Source: Protopterus annectens (lineage: Eukaryota; Chordata; Ceratodontiformes; Protopteridae). Taken from it: a stretch of 64,000 nucleotides of DNA. The notes beneath the pieces are model-generated. The model ran no database searches, was not told where the DNA came from, and was given only the letters and a program-made list of their open reading frames with translations. Where the stretch lies: the NCBI RefSeq assembly GCF_019279795.1, contig NC_056731.1, forward strand, positions 859,894,999-859,958,998, given 5' to 3'. This document shows, one piece after another, positions 22,767 through 33,365 of the stretch (positions are counted from its first letter, which is position 1; every line of letters begins with the position of its first letter). The position numbers and the translations under genes are program-made.

Positions 22767-23625
22767 TTAAAAATCTTATAGCCCTTAAATTTGTGAATAG
22801 TACCATCAACAATTTTTATAGGGTAAGAGCTTGTGAATACAAAATGGAATTTGCTTGCTACACCTGTGGGGAGAATAACAATAAAATGTACATTAGATAG
22901 TAAACAAAATACTAACCAAGACAAAAAGTTTAAAACCAAAATAAAACAACTCTTATCATTTTGCTGCTCTTTGCTGAACACAAGGTGTATAGAAATATTA
23001 TCATTAACACCTGGAGCATGGGTGGCATCCAGTTTAACCTGCCAAAACTGTATTCTGAATGGGTCTTCCATGAGCCTCCCCATGGGTTTAAATCAACCAA
23101 ATCTAAAATGTCAAAAGAAAACCTTTTAAAATGTCTACACTATAATGAATCTTTCTTGTGTAAGGCATTGTTGGTGTTTGCTGTTCTAATGTCATACATG
23201 TGTCCATAAATCCTTTTTTGGAATGCACGCTCTGTTTTCCCTACATAGAAGGCTGTCACATTTAACTATGTAAACAACCCATTTAGAATTACATGTTCCC
23301 TTGCAAAATAAAATCTTGGTCGACATGCCGTTGTCTAAAAGTAAACCGGCATTAGTAAAAATACATGTAATGTCATATATGGGTATTGCGAGCACGCTCC
23401 ACACCACCTAGTCCCACCATTGTTTTTATAACTATCAGAGGAAACTGGAGGTCTCTCAAAAACTGACTTCAAATCTCTACCAAGTTTATATGCAAAAATT
23501 GGTTCTTCTCCAGTCTCTTAAAAACTTCTTCATTAGTCTTAAAAATATTCCAGTTATTCCTGATTACTTCAAATACCAGCCAAGATTAGTTGTGGTATTT
23601 ATGGGTAAATGCTCTGCACCAAGAA

Positions 23626-25320
23626 TTTATTTATTTATTTCTAGTTTGATTACCGAGGAAGTCCACTGGGCCCAAATGACCCGTTTTCAGTGGAGGACCG
23701 GGGAGAAAAGCTCCAAGATACATAATACACTACAGATACAAGAGATACAAAAGTATAAGAGATACATTATGTAGAACAGTTTACAACATATGCACATTCA
23801 GTGTTACACATAGACAAACAAAATTCATTGTGGTTGATCTTAAGGGTTATACAGATTCATTTATGCAAGCACTCTTATATAGTAGGTATGGAAACACTTT
23901 ATATACACACCTTTAAAGTAAATGTAGAAACCCTTTACATGCACTCATTTAAAGTGTGATGCTATTTACAATATTTACACAGTTGTGTCGTGTGATAAGT
24001 AGCTCTAGGAGCTGTAGAGAGCTTAGATGCACTCATAGGAAAGTAGCTATGGGAGATTTAGAGAGAGTAGGAACCTGGTCGAAAACCTCATGGGGGCATA
24101 TACTTAGATAGATTTAGGTAGGGTGAAGGCAGGTACATTTCCATTTAGTGGACAGGTGGTTGAAAATCTGGCTTTTAAAGTTTTCTGAGTTTGGTATAGT
24201 TCTTAGAGTGGAAGAGAGAGAATTCCATTTCTTGCCTGGTGAGAAAGAGAGAAGAAGTTGGCCAGCAGGACGTTTAGGCTTGTGGATAGCAATTGCATTT
24301 TGATGTTCAGATCTGAGAGTTCTGTTGGGGGTGTAAGGGGGAAGGATATTTGCTAGAGCTGGACATTTTGTAGGGTGATATACAAGTCTGTGTGCAGTGG
24401 TGAGTTGGAGGTAGTTTAGGTAGTTTGGGAGTTCTAGCCAATTCAGAGATCGTAGGGTAAGGCAATGATGGGTGGAATTTCTGGATTTAGTGGCAAATTT
24501 AGAGATTTTATTATAGCAGTTTTCTAGTTTGGAGGTGATAGAAGAGGACATGTTGTTTAGTAGAGGGGCTCCATATAAAATGGGGGGAAGAAGATAAGAA
24601 GTGACCAGACTATGCCTAGTAGAGTTGGAGAGAAAGTGATTATTCCTGTATAGCATACCTAGTTTTTTGTGGGTTTTCTTAATATTTTGTTGAATATAGA
24701 TGTCAAACTTGAGGTATTTGTCAACAGTAATGCCGAGTAGTTTAGCAGAAGGAACCACTTCTATAGGTGAGTTGGTTTGACTAAGGACTTTGAAAGCATT
24801 TTTGTAATAGGAGTAAGTTTTTTGGGGGGAATAGTAGAATTTTTGATTTATTTGCATTGAGAGAGAGGTGGTTTTGGTGCATCCATTTTTCGGTGGTTGA
24901 AAAAGCAGTTTGGGTTTTAGTCAGCAATTCAGAGAGGTTAGAGGCAGAGCAGACTAAGGTTGAATCGTCTGCGTATTGAATTATTTTGGCATCAGGAATA
25001 GCAGTGTGAAAGTTATTGATGAAGATGTTAAAAAGCATAGGCCCAAGGCTGGATCCCTGTGGTACACCAGTTGGGGTAGGTAAGAAGGAAGAGATGGAGT
25101 TCTTCCATTTGACTGCCTGTGATCTGTCTGATAGGTAACTGGAGAACCAGGATAAAGTGTTTGGTGAGAGATGAAGATTTGAGAGATGAAAGCGAAGGTG
25201 TTTGTAGGAAACAGTATCGAATGCTTTAGACAGTTTGAGCAAAACAGTAGAAACCAAGTGTCCTGAATCTCGGGCTTGATTGACAGTTTCTAGGAAAGAG
25301 AGTAGAGCGGTTTGTGATCG
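23626..25320 (-). mobile_element. Jockey-superfamily LINE inserted in Penelope-like copy 2
   Basis: The 3' end on the left carries a (TTTA)n tract and the conserved tail with TTTTCAGTGGAGGACCGGGG. The same tail with (TTTA)n is seen at 46341. The 5' end is truncated near 25320, where Penelope sequence resumes after losing about 12 bp. No clear target duplication was seen. Confidence 0.75.
24114..25320 (-). pseudogene. LINE reverse transcriptase relic (CR1/L2-type group)
   Basis: Two long overlapping frames. The upstream one gives LLKLSKAFDTVSYKHL, then PTGVPQGSSLGPMLFNIFIN and IIQYADDSTLVCSAS, the RT core with the YADD catalytic block intact. The downstream one (24857-24114) carries the thumb and C-terminal region: AKLLGITVDKYLKFD, LENCYNKISKFATKSRN and FSPGKKWNSLSSTLR. 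A frameshift of a few bases separates them near 24800-24857. The endonuclease is missing because of 5' truncation. The exact clade (CR1, L2, Daphne, Crack) cannot be settled by eye. Confidence 0.8.
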
Positions 25321-25982
25321 TGGCATTGTTTTTAGAAGTTTCACTAAGAACAGAGGTGTTAACTAAAAAGGGTTTAAACTTGTTCCATCTGTGTTGATTA
25401 ACCTCAGTAATATTCTTATTAATCAATGGGTAACCTTTTTCCGAAAACATTCTTCTCAAGTTGTCACATTCAGTCACGTATAAATAATTGTCAGACATAA
25501 TACGGACTAGTCTAATAAACTGCCTGTTAACAATGCCCACTTTCTGCTTATGTGGGTGATGACTAGAAAAATGTAAATATGAGTTACTGAAGGTGGGTTT
25601 TTCTGTCAATAGTAGATTAAAAGTAGTCATCCTTTATACCGATTGTCATATACAAATTGTGTGAGAGGGGCAGGTTTTACAGTTCTTGCCACTGGAAACC
25701 TTCTCATTTTCTCACACTCCTGAGCTACTCGTTTCCTTCTTGTCTGTATCTGTCTTGTAACAGAAAACTTTGCACATAAATATTTGTTGCATATACCTGA
25801 AGACTAAAACAATGAGTAAAAAGGTCACGCAGGAAAACAAATTGGTTAAAAAACACAAAAAGAAAAATCTAGCAAAGCTAAACGTTCCACTGTGTGATAC
25901 CTTAAACCTCTTGTATCAGAGGCAACATGGGATATATGCAAATTGTCATTTAAGGATATCAGAGGTTTCAGCTAAATGGCAA

Positions 25983-26110
25983 TTCCTGTGTGACTTTTTT
26001 ACTCATTGTTTTAGTTTATTGGTTGGGATATTTTGTAGATATTTGGTTTTCCTGTGTGACCTTTTTACTCTTTGTTTTAGTTTGTTAGTTGGGATGTTTT
26101 GTAGACACCC
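25983..26110 (+). repeat. Two ~65-bp tandem units in the inverted-repeat spacer
   Basis: Both units begin TTCCTGTGTGAC and contain TTGTTTTAGTTT and TTTTGTAGA. They start near 25983 and 26048. Confidence 0.75.
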
Positions 26111-26176
26111 TAATGTTTATGGATACCGTTTAGGTACGACAACCCTGTATTTCCAAAAGTCAAACATTCCTCTTAT

Positions 26177-26224
26177 GCTGTGCTGATGATGCCATAAGAA
26201 GGCAGAAACATGCATGTCCACAGC
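26177..26224 (+). ncRNA. Type I hammerhead ribozyme sequence
   Basis: A self-cleaving RNA motif. In order: GCTGTG (26177-26182, stem I), CTGATGA (26183-26189), stem II TGCC / GGCA around a 7-base loop, GAAA (26205-26208), a short stem III in CATGCATGT, the cleavage triplet GTC ending at 26218, and CACAGC (26219-26224), which pairs perfectly with the first stem. All conserved core bases are present. Short stem III hammerheads are known from Penelope-like elements. Cleavage is predicted after C26218. The motif lies in the spacer of the inverted repeat. Confidence 0.8.
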
Positions 26225-26816
26225 TAGAGGGGTTTGGCGTTATTGTCCTGAAGTTGTCCATAAATAGACTTAAAAGTAAAAGAAAAAGTCTTGGACATTC
26301 AGAATTGCCATTTAGCTGAAACACCTGATATCCTTAAGGATAATTTGCATATAGCCCATGTTGCCTCTGATACAAGAGGTTTAAGGTATCACACAGTGGA
26401 AAGTCTAGCTTTGCTAAATTTTTCTTTTTGTGTTTTATGTACATGAAAACTACTAAATGTTGGTTTTTATGACTGATATTCACATTGTGCATGGGAAGAA
26501 TGAAAATATAAGTTTTCAATAACATTCTGTTATTAAAACTCAGACTTTACAGAAGTCTGCAACTACCATATGAGCGGTTGCACTTACATAGAAGTGCTGC
26601 GGTATGTGACATCACTGGGTGATGCTTATCTATACAATGACAGGCTCTTTCGCTAACTAGATAATGTATCTTTTTCTCTGTGTTTTATTTCGGTAGCAGT
26701 ATAATTTTATTAAACTCCAGAAACTCCTTCTGCCTTTGTGTTATTTATTGGTTTGTGCCTGTAGCTTTGATCTTGTGAGATTTTAAAACATGGTCTATAA
26801 TAAACTGTATTGCTGG

Positions 26817-26818
<2 letters not shown>

Positions 26819-26878
<60 letters not shown>
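26819..26878 (+). repeat. (TG)n microsatellite
   Basis: About 30 uninterrupted TG units. Confidence 0.95.
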
Positions 26879-26879
<1 letters not shown>

Positions 26880-27735
26880 CCAGTCATTATGACATAAATT
26901 TATGACTTGAGTCAGATCTGTGATACTAATAATGACACTCTATTGCTCAGAATTGTGCTGAAGCATTGCATTAATCTGCCTAGTAATAACTAGTAATACA
27001 GCCCATAGTATATTGTGAAACAGAAGCCATTGTTGCATAAAGTACATTTAATTAGGGGCTCACATGGTTAACAATCTAGCTGGTTACTGCAGACAGAGTT
27101 CAGCTGAAATTTATCTTTATTTACAGATGAACAGATGAATGGAGTTTACTGTTGAAGCCCACTAGTTTTTGCCTTATTGTATTAAGAACTTTAAAGTGAA
27201 TCTTTGATCATTGTCATATAAGTTAAACCAAGGACTACCCTCTGTTCTGGTCCTTAATTCAGTGCTTTGACCATTGGTTTACCCAGGGCAATTCCTTTAA
27301 TGTGGCAGACTGATTTCCTTGATAAGACTGACAGGCTTTTAGTTAGACTGCAGCAGTCCTCTGGGTACCAGCCTATTGTGAAAATTAAGCATTGTCTTCA
27401 CCCTTTCTATGGAATCAAAGTAATGTGTGTGTGCAGCACAATGAAAAATCTCTGCACTTACCAAATGTAATTTCATTATTCTCTTAGAACTACTGATATT
27501 TCATGCTTTTGGTTACAGTGTTGTTTGCAGCTTTTGTTCCAAAGGAGATCAGTTTATTAAAGAACTAAATACATCTAGTAGATTATTGAGTAAATGAGAA
27601 ACAAAAGTTTATTTAAAGAACCCCATTACTGTACCAGAATGTCGTAATTTATTGCATCCCAAAGGCATACTGATAGGTGAATTGGTGATCCTCTAAATTG
27701 CCTTTTAACTCTGTGCGTGACTATGCATGTGTTTA

Positions 27736-27740
<5 letters not shown>

Positions 27741-27766
<26 letters not shown>
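27741..27766 (+). repeat. (GT)n microsatellite
   Basis: About 13 GT units, preceded by imperfect TGTG sequence. Confidence 0.9.
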
Positions 27767-29223
27767 TTTGACAAAAGCCTGATTACCGACAAAAAAATGG
27801 AATGGAGCCTCAGATCTAAAGTAAATACTGCACAGGCTGTTTAGCATTTATATTTACTGAAAGAAACCACAGCATGACAAAACTACATAAGGTGCTGTGA
27901 AATGAACCTAGGCGAAACAAAATAAATTCTACAGCTTATCTGAGGTCAGTGGAATCACAGATTCCATACTTGGTTTGAGACAGTAATGGCATATTTAATG
28001 CTCAGCTTTATTTATTTGGCTTGCAGTTTTCTCCATTTTTCGCAGTCCGTAGACAAAAAAATCCTATTTTCCATGACTTTGGTGATCTTTAAAGGATGTA
28101 CTTGAATGTATCATAGTCTGACATAGCATAGAACAGCTTACTGATCACACTGTACTGCCTTTCCTGTTAACTGCAGCAGTCAGTGCTAAACAGAACTTTC
28201 TTTACATCTTTTCCATCTGCACTTCCTAATGAAGGGGCTGTTCCTCACACCCCCATCTCCAAATGTACTGCCCCTGATGTCTCAAACTGGTGAAAAGAGT
28301 ATGTCTCTTGTTACAACAACACAGATAGTTCTCTCTACTGTATAAAGTTCATCTAGAATGACCTTAACTACAGAAGTACAAAATAGCAAAAAGGAAAATT
28401 AAAACTGAAGATTGAGCCACTTTTGAAACTAATGCATATATTGTACATTACACTCTTGTTGATTGTACATTGCACAGTGCTTGCTCTCTAGACCTTATAT
28501 ACACAGTTTTTTCTATGTAATTAGTCAGAACTACTCTGTTCTGCTTACATTTCTGTATTTTTGTTTCTGAAATATTTTATATTTTACTTAGGCTGAGGCT
28601 GAAATCGGTCAGTATTGATCAGCGTACTACCCAAGTAAATAAAAGGAAGGCAAGTTAATTCCAAATTCAGTGGCTTTGCTCTTATGAAAAGAATGACAGC
28701 CTTCCACAGAACACAGAACGTGTCTGCTTTTCTTCTTCACTGTTCATGTACTGAAGATGCAGTTGCTGTTTAATAAGCTGTCCATAGTTTATTTCCACTA
28801 GAAGACTGAAATAAAGCTTTCAGCAGTCACATTCATGACACATCTGAAGATCGTCAGGAAGCTTCTGATAAAAAACAAGGCGGTTATACTGATAGTTCAT
28901 TTAAAAAAATAAATAAATAATTCTGGCCAACATCCGATGACTAGGTTTGTATGTGATTTAGTTATAAAGGAAGGACTACAACCTGTATATCATATTCTAG
29001 ACTACCGTCATCCAGGAGACTAAAGCAGTACACATTTCATCTTGTCATGAGAAGCTTGGTAGCTACTGTATTCTGCAACTTCTGGCAGAGTTTACTACTT
29101 TGCTGCAGTCCGTTTTACCTGATGCCTAATTCCTACCTTGGGAGTGGTATCGTTAATAATTGGAACAACTGGTAGATATCTAACATTACATGAACTCTTT
29201 CCGAGTCATGTTAATGTGTGTAA

Positions 29224-29226
<3 letters not shown>

Positions 29227-29286
<60 letters not shown>
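29227..29286 (+). repeat. (GT)n microsatellite
   Basis: About 30 uninterrupted GT units. Confidence 0.95.
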
Positions 29287-29291
<5 letters not shown>

Positions 29292-29719
29292 TGTGCAAGC
29301 AAACTGTAACACATTGGCTGATAAGGCAAACTAAAATATCTTTCAAAAGGACTTACTAATACTGGTAAGAAATTAGACACATTTTCAAAAGTATCTACCA
29401 GCAGTGATCATCACTGCTGAAAAAATGTGAAGCTGCAGTCAAGAGGTGCTTGCAAAACTGCCTTCCACTAAGCCTTAGTAATAAATTTGTAATAGGAGAT
29501 AGCTCAATTGTGTTTTTCATTAACCCGTAGCAATGAACATGTGATCACTTACATTTCTTGTTGCTTTCCTACATTCGACAGCACTTGTAAAACAGTGTGA
29601 AGTTTATAAATCAGAAAAATGCTATATGCTGCTTTTCCATGATCATTAGCACCTGTGAAAGCAATGTAATTTTTTTATTCAAAGGCAAAATGCTATTTGT
29701 TGCTGCTGTTAAAAGAGGC

Positions 29720-30304
29720 TTCTGTGATCATGTGTGACTGTTGCAGATCTTCTCTCATTTAGTCCATTCATCTTTTTGCTGGATGACACTGATTCGTCTT
29801 GCCTTCTTCCTGTGTCTCCTAAATCTTCTTCCCCAGATCATCATCTACTCTCCTGTACATGTGCCTGAACTGCAGTAATGTGTTATCTTTGACCGTCTCT
29901 CCAATTGGAGCTACTTTGGTGTCTGTTCTGATATCCTTATTTCTTTATCTGCCCCACAGTGTGCAACCTAACACCTGTCTCGGGTACTTCATCTGCATCA
30001 TCTCTAGCATCCTCAACTGTTCTGCGTTTACTACACAGGTTACTGCACCATACAGTAGTACTGGTTGCAGTACTGTTTTGTGCATCTTACTTTTCAGCTT
30101 CTTTGGCATTTTTCTATCATATACTACCCATACCACTCTTTGCCAGTTGGCTGCAACCCTTTTGATTCTACATTTGACCTCCTCATTCAGACTTTCCTTC
30201 AGCTTAACCACCCATCCAGGATACTTGAAGCTGTTAACCTGTTTCAGTATTTTCCCTTCTATCTCAATTTTAAGCTTCTTTTGATTTCCGTAATTTGATG
30301 CCAT
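29720..30304 (-). pseudogene. RTE-like LINE relic, C-terminal part
   Basis: The minus-strand frame 30304-29945 encodes KQVNSFKYPGWVVKLKESLN, then VKCRIKRVAANWQRVV and KTVLQPVLLYGAVTCVV. This is the region after the RT core in RTE-type LINEs (pattern F-x-Y-L-G..., R-I...W, LLYG). Continuing through stops to about 29720, the end reads like RTE C-termini (LQFRHMYRR, KRxMDxMREDL). The catalytic core and endonuclease are absent. Confidence 0.6.
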
Positions 30305-30414
30305 GACACGTCTTATTTATACTCCATTTCATCCCACGAGCCTTATTGGACCTGACATAAAGAACATTTAACACTGAAATAAAGAATAGAACTAACTCTT
30401 GTGCATGTTTTACT

Positions 30415-30530
30415 TTATATTAATTTATTTATGTATTGCATTTATTAATTGGATGGGTGAACTTTTACAAGGTCTCTTTTCTGTCAAGACGTGAGCCAGG
30501 GGCAGTTACAACACTGAATATAAAGTCCTG
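30415..30530 (-). mobile_element. LINE 3' tail fragment (Jockey-superfamily type)
   Basis: TTAATTTATTTATG then CATTTATTAATTGGATGGGT, followed by sequence resembling the tails at 23626 and 46341. Short and diverged. Confidence 0.4.
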
Positions 30531-30909
30531 ATACAGTTGACAAATTCTATAGTAGGATTAGTTGCACTTGGCGAGATGCAACAAGTACAGTTAGCTTAAT
30601 CATATTTATAGTATAGGATGAATGGAATATTACCCTACATGAAGAAACATGTACATTCATATGCTTCTTTTTGATGGTCCTTAACTAATTTCTAAATGCA
30701 GAGTGATCTTCTGTTTCTTGCAGGAGGCTACTGCATTAACCCTCAGCAGAGTTAGAGAATATTTTTTTACATGAGCAACATTTGTGTCTGCACATTTTAT
30801 TTTAGATGCTATGGATTGCTCTTTGTGGGGCTTCTACAATGACTTTTGGGGATGATTCTGTAATACATATGTTTTAAAGACCTGGTACACATACATTAAT
30901 ATAAAAGAA

Positions 30910-31640
30910 AACAAACTATATTAACATTATTCATTTTCTATATATTGCATATGTTTTCTTTCCTTTTAACAATTAACATTCACTCCAGCATTGTATAAAT
31001 TGCCCACTTCCTGCCTTCTCTTTACCCTTACTCCTCCTCCTGAACATTATTCTGCATGTATTGTTCCCACAATTTCCATTTATATCATTGCTCCTTCTCA
31101 TTTATAAAGATCCCATCTCCATTTCTTTTATCTCCTTTAAAATATTCAGTACTTCAATTACAGTTGGTTTAGATATTGATTTCTTTTTTCCAGTAATTGT
31201 TTTTTTATTATTTTTTGCAGCCAATAGCAGTAAACTTTGCCCTAGGAAATTCAGATCATCTAGCCCAGATCAAAAGAATAATTTCCTTAGTTACAGCCAT
31301 TTGCTTCTCCAACATTTTGACAAAGTACTCTCTTTGGGAATTTTTACAATCTGCCAACTCACTGCACTCCTAAAATGCATTGCCACTTCCTTTCTTTTTT
31401 CCATCACTTCTCCAGCATTTGCTATCTACCTGAGGAGAAATTCTCTGAAGTCTGCTTGGTGTATAAAATATTCAAATACATCCAAGCTTCCAAGCAAAAT
31501 TCTGTAATAAATACGATACTTTAAGTGGTCTGTGATAAACACATTTTGCTTTTCTTCCATCTCTTCCTCCTTTTTTCCTTTCATATGTTTTATTACAACC
31601 TCCAACAAAAAATATTTAGGATTAGTGAGCTAGGAATGCC
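30910..31640 (-). mobile_element. L1 3' end fragment
   Basis: Minus-strand L1 tail. The 3' UTR complement (ATTGTATAAATTGCCCACTTCC near 31000) and the ORF2 C-terminal block near 31180-31260 match the tails at 6960-7313 and 12345-12968. Frames are broken. Confidence 0.6.
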
Positions 31641-33099
31641 TTAGCATTTATTACAGGGATCAACACAGAATTTAAGAAGAACGTTAATGACACTTTAATT
31701 TTTAGATGTCAGACAAGATAATAGTTTTAAGCTAAGGTTTGTCTAAAGGAAATTGATGTAGGCAAAGCAATAACATCTCAGCAGGGTCAAACAAATGTGT
31801 GCCCTGTTGTGTGGCCTCTTTGTCAAACTGATATTGAAAGTTCTATCATAAAAGGGGATTTTGCTCCTCCTTAGGAGTGAACATATGTATAACATAGACA
31901 ATTATGAAGTGCACATTTATATTGCTTTTGTCTGTTACACAATTTTTGGAAGGTGATAAGCAACCATTTGGATAGATACTGTATTTTATCCTTTCATCTC
32001 TATAAAAAATCATTTATCTTTGCTATTGCTAAATCAGGGTTTTCAAAAATCAACACACTATCAGTCCAAAACAATTTCAGTGTAATAGGAAATTTCAATT
32101 TGTATTTCACTTTTCTATATTTGCAGTGCATTTTCTTTTTGCCTTCTCAAATTGCAGATAGAATAGTCATGCTGAGCGTATACAGGTAACCCAGCCACTG
32201 ATAGTCTTCAGCCAGATTGCCACAGTTGCCCAAGTATGTGTACTTTTTCATAGCATGTCAAAAAGGTAATCATGCTAGGTCTACTCTTCCCATATAGAAC
32301 TTCTAACTCTGGTATTTGCAATTTACCATTACAATCCCCATATCCCAGCAGATCTCCAGTCTGCCATCTTGGAATCTGTGTAATCCATCAAATCTGACCT
32401 TTCCTGATTTTGCTTTATCCTCTATTTAGATCAGTTATTGTTCAACCTGCCTAATTCACGGTACTGTCTCTGCAGCCTTTTATTGAATCTCAAATGTTTA
32501 ATATTTAGCAGGTCTTATTTGTATTTACTGGTAATGCAAGAACTCTGTATCCTAGACTTCAGTTACTTCCAAGTGTTTTAAATATGCTATAAACATTCCT
32601 GACAAATTTAACAATTCAGTTTAGTTTTATCACCACCAAAGTGTTTGTCAGTTCTGAAATATTTAGCTCTATCAATTTTTTTAGAACATTTGTCTAAGAT
32701 CGTGAAGCAACATGACTGGTTTGCTCCATCTTGTGCTTTGCTTTATCATCAAATTGCACAGTTTCAGTTCCCCATTCCATTTTTTCTGTAGTCTATGATA
32801 ACACCTTCAGCTGACCCAAGGATAAGGCAAAATGTCTGTTATGACAGAACCTTCAATGTTAGTGTGACAAGGAAGACAAACAACAGGGTGTGAAGATGTT
32901 ACTGCACACTACACTCTTCTGTACAATGAAAACTTTATCAAATAAATGCATTTTACTGTACAATGTATTAATTTTTTGGAATTGTGCAGTGACCCAAGTG
33001 GCAACCTGATTTGAGTTAGACCCCCATAATGGAAAATCATTGTTGAAGGGTGACCTTTCAACAAATTCATAAGCAATGCTGTGACAGTTGGCTTTATAA
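31641..33099. other. Mostly unassigned; possible L1 leader at 32340-32395
   Basis: The minus strand near 32370 contains TTCCAAGATGGCAGACTGG, which resembles an L1 leader. If it belongs with the L1 tail at 30910-31640, that copy has lost most of its interior. The rest has no recognised feature. Confidence 0.35.
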
Positions 33100-33365
33100 T
33101 AAACTAGTAATGTATTAGGGGTCGCCACAGCAGAACTCCAGTCCACTAATGATTGGCAGTGGATTTTACGGTGCCAAGTTGCCAGTCCAACCTTCAAAGA
33201 AGGCACACCCATTCACGCACGCACCTACCTGCATGTCTTTAAATGTCACTCGACCATGGGGAGGACATGCAGACTCCACACAGAGGGCAGTTCAGCCGAG
33301 AATCTAACGGGAGAACCTCTTGCTGTGAGGTGGCAATGCTAACCACAGCAAGAGGTTCTCCCGTT
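33100..33365 (-). mobile_element. tRNA-derived SINE, minus strand, with inverted 5' end
   Basis: On the minus strand it reads GGTTAGCATTGCCACCTCAC, the tRNA-like head, then TCTGTGTGGAGTCTGCATGT, the widespread body of this SINE type. It ends with CCACTGCCAATCATTAGTGG and GTTCTGCTGTGGCGACCCCT. The last part matches the SINE at 54869-54979. At the head end a perfect 22-bp inverted repeat is present: 33306-33327 against 33344-33365. Confidence 0.7.

Larger units (their letters stand above)
22780..25650 (-). mobile_element. Penelope-like element, copy 2, split by a LINE
   Basis: 22780-23625 matches 20190-20985 of copy 1, and 25321-25640 matches the continuation at 20991-21310. The copy is one 5'-truncated Penelope-like element interrupted at 23626-25320. 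The right part encodes PTFSNSYLHFSSHHPHKQKV, the same C-terminal RT block as copy 1. The upstream RT core with the catalytic block is absent. Confidence 0.75.
25850..26437. repeat. Inverted repeat with two ~137-bp arms
   Basis: The left arm (about 25850-25986) and right arm (about 26302-26437) are reverse complements with roughly one mismatch in ten by eye. Shared landmarks are CACTGTGTGATACCTTAAAC, CTCTTGTATCAGAGGCAACA and TTCAGCTAAATGGCAATTC. The spacer of about 315 bp holds a tandem duplication of about 65 bp (25983-26110) and the hammerhead at 26177-26224. It lies just beyond the 5' end of Penelope-like copy 2. Confidence 0.85.
26438..29710. other. Unassigned stretch with (GT)n tracts
   Basis: AT-rich, with three GT microsatellites listed separately and no recognised coding or mobile sequence. 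Confidence 0.5.

Noticed and set aside
25770-26525. Open frames of 138 and 63 codons (plus and minus)
   Set aside because: They run through the arms and spacer of the inverted repeat and share sequence only because the arms are complementary.
27626-27847. Minus-strand frame with a His-Thr repeat, and similar frames at 29138-29380 and 39376-39630
   Set aside because: They are translations of (GT)n microsatellites.
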